This document shows positions 1 through 5,213 of a DNA stretch of 5,213 nucleotides, piece after piece (position 1 is the stretch's first letter; each line of letters opens with the position of its first letter). A model generated the notes under the pieces. That model was not told the origin of the DNA and ran no database searches. It saw nothing but the letters and a program-made list of their open reading frames with translations. Position numbers and translations under genes: made by a program. The DNA comes from Pseudomonadota bacterium (GTDB lineage: Bacteria; Myxococcota; Myxococcia; Myxococcales; Anaeromyxobacteraceae): contig JAEYZK010000020.1 of assembly GCA_023428085.1 (NCBI GenBank), forward strand, positions 1 to 5,213, written 5' to 3'.

Positions 1-1
1 C

Positions 2-1540
2 GCCCCGGGCGTCCAGCAGGAGCCCGTCCGGGCGCCGGTCCCCGCCGCGGCCCCCGCGCCCGCCCCGGCCACCGCCCCCGCGCGGCGCGCCCGTCGGCCG
101 CGCCTCACGACGCTGGCCCCGGCGGAGCGCACGTACGACGATCTCACCGGCGCCGCCGACGTCGGCGTCGAGCTCCGCCTGCTCTGGGGCGAGACCCTGC
201 TCGACGCCCACACGTTCGTCCGGCCGGCGTCGCCGGTCCTGGTGGGCGGCACGAAGGGCTGCGCGATCCAGGTGGAGGGGCTCCCGCAGGGCGAGTTCCC
301 GATGCTGCGGTACGACGGGGCGGAGTACCACTTCGCCTTCGGCAAGGGCATGACGGGCGTCCTCGACGACAAGGGCGCGCGCACCGCCTTCGGCGAGCTG
401 GTCCGCTCGCGCCGCGCGGCGATCGACGAGAAGGTCCCGGGCGCGTACTGGATCCCGGTGCCGCGGGCCGGCGCCGTGCGCGCCGACCTCGGCGCCCAGC
501 TCGCCATCGAGGCCCGCCCGCGGCAGCCGCAGAAGGTGAAGCCGGCGCCGTGGTGGGAGCGGATCAACTACCAGTTCCTGAACCTCTTCCTCGTGCTGGC
601 CTTCCTGCTCTCGGTCTTCGTCATCACCGCGAGCAACTTCCCGTACGACACCGACACGAGCGCCGACGAGCTCTACAAGAATCCCTCCCGGATGGCGAAG
701 TACATCCTGAAGCCGCCGGAGGCGCCGAAGCCGCAGCCCTCGCCGGACAAGGGGCTCGCGGAGGAGAAGTCGGACGCCGGGGGCGAGCCGGCCGAGAAGC
801 ACAAGGGCGAGGAGGGGCAGATGGGCAAGAAGGACGCGCCCAAGACCAACGCCCGCTCCGCGCCCCGCGCCATCGATCCCAACGCCAAGGACCTCGTGAA
901 GAACTCGGGCCTCCTCGGCGCGCTCGGCCGCGGCGGCGGCGGCCTCTCCACGGTGATGGGCACCGGCGGCCTGGGCGGCGATCTCAAGGGCGCCGTCGGC
1001 AACATGTACGGCCCCGTGGTGGGCGACAGCTACGGCCTGGGCGGCCTCGGGATCCGCGGCTCGGGGTCCGGCGGCGGCGGCTCGGGCGAGACCATCGGCA
1101 TCGGCGCGCCCGGCACGAAGGGGCGCGGCGGCGGGCTCGGCGGCGGCAGCGGCTACGGCGCCGGCGCGGGCAACCTGGGCAAGAAGGGCGACAAGGTCAT
1201 CAGCGTCAACACCGGCCCGTCCACGATCCAGGGCTCCATCGACAAGGAGCTCATCCGCAAGGTCATCCAGGAGCACGCGGCCCAGATCCGCTACTGCTAC
1301 GAGCAGGAGCTGGCGCTCAACCCGCGCCTCCAGGGCAAGGTCGCGATCAAGTGGCTCATCGAGGCGGAGGGGAACGCCACGAACGCGGTCGTCGAGGGGA
1401 GCGCGACCACGCTCGAGAACGATCGCGTCCACCAGTGCATGATGTCGCGCATCCAGAGCTGGCAGTTCCCGAAGCCGAAGGGCGGCGGCGTGGCCGTGAT
1501 CACGTACCCCTGGATCTTCCGCTCTTCGGGCAACGAGTGA
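2..1540 (+). CDS. gltG: GltG/PglI-like inner-membrane gliding protein with AgmX/PglI C-terminal domain (5' end missing)
   Basis: The frame is open from the first full codon at base 2 to a TGA at 1538-1540, so 512 residues of a longer protein are visible and the true start lies upstream. Numbering from base 2, residues 1-35 are Ala/Pro-rich. Residues about 54-170 form a beta-rich cytoplasmic domain, with VELRLLWGETLL near 56-67 and LVGGTKGCAIQVEG near 80, that could be FHA-like but lacks an obvious GR...SxxH signature. Residues about 192-210 are one strong transmembrane helix. Residues about 225-300 are a Pro/Lys/Glu linker, followed by a Gly-rich linker at about 301-395. Residues about 413-508 match the AgmX/PglI TonB-like domain, with RYCYE, a GKVAIKW strand, HQCMM, WQFPKPKGGG and a YPWIF end. 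Cys432 and Cys479 could form a periplasmic disulfide. In Myxococcus, GltG is an inner-membrane part of the Agl-Glt gliding machine that reaches across the periplasm. The adjacent barrel and giant TPR genes support GltG over GltJ, since no zinc ribbon or GYF domain is visible. The CDS is certain; the ortholog name is inferred. Confidence 0.85.
   Translation, partial: APGVQQEPVRAPVPAAAPAPAPATAPARRARRPRLTTLAPAERTYDDLTGAADVGVELRLLWGETLLDAHTFVRPASPVLVGGTKGCAIQVEGLPQGEFPMLRYDGAEYHFAFGKGMTGVLDDKGARTAFGELVRSRRAAIDEKVPGAYWIPVPRAGAVRADLGAQLAIEARPRQPQKVKPAPWWERINYQFLNLFLVLAFLLSVFVITASNFPYDTDTSADELYKNPSRMAKYILKPPEAPKPQPSPDKGLAEEKSDAGGEPAEKHKGEEGQMGKKDAPKTNARSAPRAIDPNAKDLVKNSGLLGALGRGGGGLSTVMGTGGLGGDLKGAVGNMYGPVVGDSYGLGGLGIRGSGSGGGGSGETIGIGAPGTKGRGGGLGGGSGYGAGAGNLGKKGDKVISVNTGPSTIQGSIDKELIRKVIQEHAAQIRYCYEQELALNPRLQGKVAIKWLIEAEGNATNAVVEGSATTLENDRVHQCMMSRIQSWQFPKPKGGGVAVITYPWIFRSSGNE
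908..1190 (+). repeat. Low-complexity Gly-rich coding region with CGG tracts
   Basis: This stretch of the gltG-like gene encodes a glycine-dominated linker between the Pro/Lys/Glu segment and the C-terminal TonB-like domain. It contains short runs of CGG/GGC trinucleotides, the clearest near 930-943, 1067-1081 and 1128-1148, which give Gly runs such as RGGGG and GSGGGGSG. Tyr, Leu and Met are scattered among the glycines (for example NMYGPVVGDSYGLGGLG). The protein segment should be flexible and extended in the periplasm. There is no exact long tandem repeat, only biased composition. Confidence 0.7.
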
Positions 1541-1545
1541 GGAGG
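1540..1545 (+). promoter_or_regulatory. Strong Shine-Dalgarno for the barrel gene
   Basis: AGGAGG begins on the last base of the upstream TGA stop and lies 6 bases before the GTG at 1552. It fixes that GTG as the start, although the reading frame stays open far upstream. It also suggests translation coupled to the end of the gltG-like gene. Confidence 0.85.
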
Positions 1546-1551
1546 CACGCA

Positions 1552-2178
1552 GTGAACGGGAACCGGCTCGCCATCGCCCTCGCCGCCCTCCTGGCGCCGG
1601 GGCTCGCCCTCGCGCAGGAGGCGGCGCCGCCGCTCCAGGAGAACCCGAGAGCGGCGCGCTACGACGACGTGGAGCGCGGGTTCTTCGTCGGCTTCAACGC
1701 CGGCTACCTGTCGTTCCTGGACACGCCCACGCAGGACACGGCGGCCTTCCCGTACGCGGGCGACGCGGGCGGGCGGTCCGGCGGGCTCCTCCTCGCGGCC
1801 GAGCTCGGCCGGGACATCACCTCGCGGGTCTCCGCCGCCCTCTTCGTGCAGGGCGGGAACCAGCGCGCGAACGCCAACTACGGCGCGTTCAGCCTCTACG
1901 CCGCAGGCGGCGACGTGCGCTTTGCGTTCCTCGGCAGGAAGGATCGCAACGACTGGGAGCGGTTCTTCGTGTACGTGCACGCCCGCGCCGGGTACGCGCG
2001 CACGTACCCGGAGGGCCTGTTCGGGACGAGCGACGTCCTCGTCCAGGGCGGCCCCGGGGTCGAGTACTTCACGCGCCTGCGACACTTCTCGATCGGCCTC
2101 TCGCTGGATTACGTCCGGGCCCTGAAGGCAAAGGCCAACGGCCTGACCGCGTACACGACGGTGCGGTACACGTTCTAG
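1552..2178 (+). CDS. gltH: GltH/CglE-like small outer-membrane beta-barrel protein
   Basis: This gene encodes 208 residues from a GTG start. The frame is open well upstream, but the AGGAGG 6 bases before GTG and the signal peptide right after it decide the start. Residues 1-21 are a Sec signal peptide: Arg5, a Leu/Ala core and an ALA|Q signal-peptidase I site, with no lipobox Cys. The mature part of about 187 residues has alternating hydrophobic strands near 43-56, 75-87, 91-103, 112-128, 136-151, 161-173, 177-190 and 198-208. It ends in YTTVRYTF, with the terminal aromatic residue typical of BAM-inserted barrels. Eight strands is my reading by eye. Only 11 bases separate it from the preceding stop, so the two genes are probably co-transcribed. 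Position between a PglI-type protein and a giant TPR protein matches GltH (also called CglE, as I recall), an outer-membrane part of the Myxococcus gliding complex. The barrel fold is well supported. The gene name rests mainly on synteny, because small barrels diverge quickly. Confidence 0.82.
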   Translation: MNGNRLAIALAALLAPGLALAQEAAPPLQENPRAARYDDVERGFFVGFNAGYLSFLDTPTQDTAAFPYAGDAGGRSGGLLLAAELGRDITSRVSAALFVQGGNQRANANYGAFSLYAAGGDVRFAFLGRKDRNDWERFFVYVHARAGYARTYPEGLFGTSDVLVQGGPGVEYFTRLRHFSIGLSLDYVRALKAKANGLTAYTTVRYTF

Positions 2179-2221
2179 CGGCTGTCGGCGGTATCGCCCG
2201 GGCTGGCCCGGATGTAGGCAA

Positions 2222-2244
2222 CCGCCCGTAAGGGCTCGGCTTTT
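2222..2244 (+). terminator. Possible weak Rho-independent terminator after the barrel gene
   Basis: GCCC-GTAA-GGGC forms a perfect 4-bp stem with a 4-base loop at 2224-2235. It can be extended by CC/GG across a 2-base bulge, and CTTTT follows at 2240-2244. The stem is short and the T-run is only four bases, so termination would be partial at best. It lies 43 bases after the barrel stop codon and just before a new promoter, a sensible place for a terminator. Confidence 0.35.
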
Positions 2245-2258
2245 CATCGGCCGCGGAA

Positions 2259-2288
2259 TTGACCCTCCGGCGGAACGGGACCTATACT
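2259..2288 (+). promoter_or_regulatory. Sigma70-type promoter for the giant TPR gene
   Basis: TTGACC (2259-2264) and TATACT (2283-2288) each match the housekeeping consensus at five of six positions, with an 18-base spacer. Such an AT-rich hexamer pair stands out in this GC-rich background. Transcription would begin near 2295, leaving a leader of about 40 bases before the TTG start at 2336. The match is by eye and no mapped start site is available. Confidence 0.68.
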
Positions 2289-2296
2289 CCCGTTGA

Positions 2297-2335
2297 CTCT
2301 CCCTTTTTCCCCGCCCCAGCCCCCGCGAAGCCACC
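2297..2335 (+). promoter_or_regulatory. Pyrimidine-rich 5' leader with weak Shine-Dalgarno
   Basis: The predicted leader starts with 16 consecutive pyrimidines (2297-2312), including a T5 run, then stays C-rich with few purines. The only Shine-Dalgarno-like element is GAAG at 2327-2330, 5 bases before the TTG. The leader contrasts sharply with the AGGAGG used by the preceding gene. It may be unstructured and rely on S1-type or weak initiation, which is inference. Confidence 0.45.
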
Positions 2336-5213
2336 TTGAGCGCACCCAGCCTGGACGAGCAGATCCGAACCCACCTGGAGACGCTCGAGGCGGCTCCCGG
2401 AGATCTCCAGGCGTTCGACGCCCTGGTGGGCCTGTACGAGTCTTCCGCGCGCTGGGAGGATCTCGTCGCGCTCTACGAGGGGCGGGCCGGCGTCGTCGCC
2501 GGGGCGCCGCTCCTCGCGCGCGCGGCGAGCCTCGCGCGCGCCAAGCTCCGCAACGTGGCCCGCGCCGAGGCGCTGTACCGGCAGCTCCTGCGCCTCGATC
2601 CGACGAACGAGGAGGCCCTCCGCGACCTCTGCGAGCTCCTCGAGGAGGAGCAGAACTGGCCCGCGCTGGCGGCCGTGCTCGAGCAGAGCGCGCAGGGCGC
2701 CGCCGATCCGCGGGCGGCCGCGCAGCTCACCGTCCGCCTCGCGCGCGTCCACGAGCAGAAGCTGGGCCGGCGCGACCGCGCGGCGCTGCTCTACGCGCGC
2801 GCCCACCGGCTCGATCCGGAGCTGGCCGAGGCGCGCGTCCGCGCGCTCGCGTGCTTCGCGGCGCTGCGCCGCTACGGCCAGGCGAAGAAGCTCCTCGACG
2901 CGGCGCGCGATCAGGGCGCCGAGCCCCGCGCGCTCGCGGCCGAGTACGCGAAGCTCGGCGCGGCCCTCGTGGACGAGCCGCTCGAGCACGGCCTCGCGAT
3001 GGACGCGCTCATCGAGGCGATCACGCTCGACCGGGCCGCGCCCGGGGCCGCGGCGGCCCGCGAGCGGCTCAAGAACATGCCGCGCACCTGGCGCGAGGAG
3101 GCCGCCCGGCTCGCGGCCGAGGCCGGCGCCGCCCAGGACCGGCGCGCCGCGGCCGCCCTCCAGCTCCGCCTCGCGCAGCTTCACGCCACCTACGATCCCG
3201 AGGGGCTCCCCCGCGTCGGCGAGCGGGTGGAGCGCGCCTGGGCGCTCGCGCCGGGCCACCCCGCGGCGCTCGAGGTGCTGGAGCGCGTCTACGGCGAGCG
3301 CGGCGATCACCGCGGCCACGCCGACGCCCTCGCGCGGCTCTCGGGGCTGACCCGCGATCGCGCGGCCCAGGTGGTGCTCCTCCTCGACCTCGCGCGCGTG
3401 GACCTCGTCCGGTTCGGCGACGCGGAGGGCGCGCTCGGCGCGCTGCACCGCGCCCTCGCGCTCGACCCCTCGAGCGAGGTGGCCGCGCTCCAGGCCTTCG
3501 AGCTGGAGGTGGACGCCGGCCGCTTCGGCGAGGCGCTCGACACCCTGGAGAAGCACCTCGCCGCCGCGCCCGAGAAGCCGGCGCACGCCGGGCTGCGCAC
3601 GCACGCGGCCTGGCTCGCCCGGGAGCGGCTCGCCGACCCGCCGCGGGCGCGTCGCCACCTCGAGGCGGCGCTGCGCGCCGATCCGAGCTACGGCCCCGCG
3701 GGCGCGGCCCTCGCGCCGCTCCTCGCCGACGCCGGCGAGTGGCAGCGCCTGGCGGAGGTGCTCGACGTCTCGGCGCGCTGGGAGCGGAGCCCCGCCGAGC
3801 GGGTGCGCCTGCTCGAGCGGCTCGCGGAGGTCCAGCAGGACCGGCTCGACCGGCCGCGCGAGGCGCTGCACACGCTCGCCCGGGCGCTCGCCGTGGACCC
3901 GGGCCGCGCCACGCTGCGCAAGGCGATGGAGGGCGCGGCGGCGCGGGCCGACGCGTTCCTCGAGCTCACGCGCGCGTACCGCGCGGCGGCGCGGTCGAGC
4001 GAGGCCGACCTCAAGGCCCGCAAGACCCTGCTCCGCCGGCTCGCCGAGATCCTCGACCGCGACCTCGGGCAGCCGGAGGAGGCGGTCCGCGCCTGGCGCG
4101 CGCTCGTCGAGCTCGACCCCGAGGACAAGGGGGCGACGGCGGCGCTCGAGGCGGCGATGGCCCGCGCCGGGCAGCAGGAGGAGCTCGCCCGCACGCTGGA
4201 GGAGAAGCGGGCGCGCGCGTCCGGCGACGAGCGGCTCGCGCTCTCCGCGAAGCTCGCCCGCCTCTGGGCCGAGGCCGGCGAGCCGGCCCGCGCCGCGCCG
4301 CTCTGGCGCGAGGTGCTCCAGAGCCGGCCCGACGACGAGGAGGCGCTCTGGGGCCTCCACGCGGTGCTCGAGGCGCAGCCCGGGACGCGCGCCGCCGAGG
4401 AGCGCGTCTGGGTGCTGTCGCGCCTGGCGCTCAGGAAGCGCGGGCACCCGGAGCGCGCGGCGCTCGAGCTCGCGCGGGCCGAGGTCCTGGCCGAGCCGCT
4501 CGGGCGGCTGGGCGAGGCCGCGGGCCTCGCCATCGCGCTCCTCGGCGCCGGCGGGCTCGTCGCCTCGCAGCACGCCGAGGCCGTGGCGCTGCTCGAGCGG
4601 CTCCTCGCGAAGGGCGTCGATCCGCTGCGCATCGCCCAGACGCTGGCGCCCGCGTACGCCGCTGCCGGCGAGACCGCGAAGCAGGTGGCGATGCTGGAGC
4701 TCGTCGCGCGCCGCCTGCCCGCCGACGCCGATCCGCGCGAGCGGGCCCGCACGCTCCTCGACGCGTCCGCGCTCCGCGCCGCGAAGCTCGCCGATCCGCG
4801 CGGCGCGCTCTCCGCCGCGGCCGCCGCGCTCCGCGCCTGCCCCGACCACGCCGAGGCCCGGCGCCGCTGCGAGGAGCTGGCGCGCGGCGTGGGCGCGTTC
4901 CGCGAGCTGTTCACGCTCCTGACCGAGGTGGCCGGGCTGCTGGGCGCGCGCCCCGAGGAGGAGGCGCTCCTGCGCGCCCGCGCGGCCGCGGTGGCCGAGG
5001 AGGATCTCGGCGCCTACGACGAGGCCGCGGCGCAGCTCGCGCGCGCCGTGACGCTCACCCCGAACGATCCGGCGCTCCTCGCGGCGCAGACGCGGGTCGC
5101 CCTCGCGGCCGAGCGCTGGGAGGAGGCGAACCGGCTGCTCGGCGCGCGGGCGCGCGAGGCCGAGGGCGCGGAGCGCGCGGCCCTGCTCGGGCAGCAGGCC
5201 GAGGTCCTCCAGG
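2336..5213 (+). CDS. gltI: GltI/AgmK-like giant TPR scaffold protein (3' end beyond window)
   Basis: The frame is open for 959 codons from a TTG at 2336 to the window edge, so the C-terminus is missing. TTG is the only usual start codon between the in-frame TGA at 2294-2296 and a GTG at 2426, and the GTG would cut into the first repeat. The N-terminus (MSAPSLDEQIRTHLETLEAA) has no signal peptide or membrane helix, so the protein should be cytoplasmic. The rest is all alpha-helical TPR-type sequence: A/L/E/R-rich hairpins with recurring RLA..., EA...W/Y and ALxLDPxxxxA motifs. LDP-type turns recur about every 72 residues, near 89, 161, 233, 306, 378, 450, 522, 595, 665, 763, 836 and 909, after a first one near 21. 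The 665-763 unit is about 26 residues longer. Size, repeat content and position after PglI-like and barrel genes match GltI (AgmK), the large TPR protein of the Myxococcus gliding machinery, thought to link the cytoplasmic polarity/AglZ platform to the envelope complex. It probably has its own promoter. A different large TPR protein remains possible, but the CDS itself is secure. Confidence 0.85.
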   Translation, partial: MSAPSLDEQIRTHLETLEAAPGDLQAFDALVGLYESSARWEDLVALYEGRAGVVAGAPLLARAASLARAKLRNVARAEALYRQLLRLDPTNEEALRDLCELLEEEQNWPALAAVLEQSAQGAADPRAAAQLTVRLARVHEQKLGRRDRAALLYARAHRLDPELAEARVRALACFAALRRYGQAKKLLDAARDQGAEPRALAAEYAKLGAALVDEPLEHGLAMDALIEAITLDRAAPGAAAARERLKNMPRTWREEAARLAAEAGAAQDRRAAAALQLRLAQLHATYDPEGLPRVGERVERAWALAPGHPAALEVLERVYGERGDHRGHADALARLSGLTRDRAAQVVLLLDLARVDLVRFGDAEGALGALHRALALDPSSEVAALQAFELEVDAGRFGEALDTLEKHLAAAPEKPAHAGLRTHAAWLARERLADPPRARRHLEAALRADPSYGPAGAALAPLLADAGEWQRLAEVLDVSARWERSPAERVRLLERLAEVQQDRLDRPREALHTLARALAVDPGRATLRKAMEGAAARADAFLELTRAYRAAARSSEADLKARKTLLRRLAEILDRDLGQPEEAVRAWRALVELDPEDKGATAALEAAMARAGQQEELARTLEEKRARASGDERLALSAKLARLWAEAGEPARAAPLWREVLQSRPDDEEALWGLHAVLEAQPGTRAAEERVWVLSRLALRKRGHPERAALELARAEVLAEPLGRLGEAAGLAIALLGAGGLVASQHAEAVALLERLLAKGVDPLRIAQTLAPAYAAAGETAKQVAMLELVARRLPADADPRERARTLLDASALRAAKLADPRGALSAAAAALRACPDHAEARRRCEELARGVGAFRELFTLLTEVAGLLGARPEEEALLRARAAAVAEEDLGAYDEAAAQLARAVTLTPNDPALLAAQTRVALAAERWEEANRLLGARAREAEGAERAALLGQQAEVLQ
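2396..5213 (+). repeat. Diverged 216-base (72-residue) tandem super-repeat within the TPR gene
   Basis: At protein level the TPR gene is built from about 13 units of two helical hairpins each. The turn marker (LDP or a variant) starts at codons near bases 2396, 2600, 2816, 3032, 3251, 3467, 3683, 3899, 4118, 4328, 4622, 4841 and 5060. Steps are 216-219 bases except the first (204), the 4118-4328 step (210) and the 4328-4622 step (294). An aromatic in the first hairpin keeps the same beat: W40, W108, Y180, W252, F397, W469, F541, F855 and W928. The DNA is strongly diverged between units, so this is an old duplication pattern and not a recent expansion. Confidence 0.75.

Larger units (their letters stand above)
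2179..2335 (+). other. Intergenic region holding terminator-like hairpin, promoter and leader
   Basis: These 157 non-coding bases are less GC-saturated than the genes. In order they hold a small GC hairpin (CCGGG/CCCGG, 2198-2211), a second hairpin followed by TTTT (2222-2244), a sigma70-type promoter (2259-2288) and a C/T-rich leader (from 2297). The frame of the downstream gene is closed by a TGA at 2294-2296, so that gene cannot start further upstream than this. Confidence 0.75.

Noticed and set aside
242..244. GTG at 242 as the start of the gltG-like gene.
   Set aside because: The frame is open to the window edge with plausible beta-rich protein (VELRLLWGETLL) before it, and there is no Shine-Dalgarno. 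The GTG is an internal Val in the cytoplasmic domain.
550..1551. An in-frame upstream extension of the barrel gene, which would give a 542-residue protein.
   Set aside because: The extension is an out-of-frame shadow of the gltG-like gene, rich in Arg and Gly. The signal peptide and AGGAGG place the real start at 1552.
2203..2220. Sigma54-like element, CTGGCCCGGATGTAGGCA.
   Set aside because: The -24 half resembles TGGCACG, but the GC of the -12 half is one base too far away and the TTGC core is changed to AGGC. Sigma54 spacing is strict, so this is probably chance, although it is the nearest miss in the gap.
2198..2244. Possible riboswitch or small RNA formed by the consecutive hairpins.
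   Set aside because: The stems are only 4-5 bp, and I could not match the sequence to the conserved core of any riboswitch class I know, including GEMM (c-di-GMP). The hairpins also lie upstream of the predicted transcription start of the TPR gene.
2293..2298. A second TTGACT as a -35 box downstream of the main promoter.
   Set aside because: No TATAAT-like hexamer lies 16-19 bases downstream; the region is C-rich.
1297..2334. A 345-residue minus-strand open frame opposite the barrel gene and the end of the gltG-like gene.
   Set aside because: It is Arg-rich low-complexity sequence with no motif, and it crosses the intergenic promoter region and two well-supported sense genes.
2282..4849. 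An 855-residue open frame on the minus strand, antisense to the TPR gene.
   Set aside because: It is codon-aligned with the sense gene. Antisense stops would require sense TTA, CTA or TCA codons, which such GC-rich codon usage nearly eliminates. Its product is biased Arg/Gly/Ala/Leu sequence with no domain, and it reads through the promoter and leader, ending at the CTA within CCTATACT.

Overview
The window comes from a very GC-rich bacterium. Nearly every third codon position in all three genes is G or C. The gene content points to a myxobacterium (Myxococcota), and the extreme GC bias would fit an Anaeromyxobacter-like genome. That placement is an inference from protein families and composition, not from a marker gene.

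All three genes lie on the + strand. (1) Bases 2-1540 hold the 3' part of a gene for a single-pass inner-membrane protein: a cytoplasmic beta-rich, possibly FHA-like domain, one transmembrane helix, a Pro/Lys/Glu-rich then Gly-rich periplasmic linker, and a TonB-like AgmX/PglI C-terminal domain. (2) Eleven bases later, with an ideal Shine-Dalgarno, bases 1552-2178 encode a 208-residue secreted protein that looks like an eight-stranded outer-membrane beta-barrel. (3) After a 157-base gap with a weak hairpin-plus-T-run and a near-consensus sigma70 promoter, a TTG-started gene for a giant cytoplasmic TPR protein begins at 2336 and runs off the end of the window after 959 codons.

The order (PglI-like TonB protein, small OM barrel, giant TPR protein) matches my recollection of gltG-gltH-gltI in the Myxococcus xanthus G1 gliding-motility cluster (pglI-cglE-agmK in older names). 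The likely reading is part of an Agl-Glt trans-envelope gliding machine. GltG would span the inner membrane and reach across the periplasm, GltH would sit in the outer membrane, and GltI would be a large cytoplasmic scaffold. If so, gltD/E/F-type genes would be expected upstream and a gltJ (agmX)-type gene downstream.

I see no RNA gene, CRISPR array, insertion sequence or sign of recent transfer. The least expected signals are a regular 72-residue (216-base) super-repeat in the TPR protein with one enlarged unit, a separate promoter and pyrimidine-tract leader for that gene, and CGG-rich tracts in the glycine linker. The system looks like a known machine in a probable non-Myxococcus host rather than an undescribed one.
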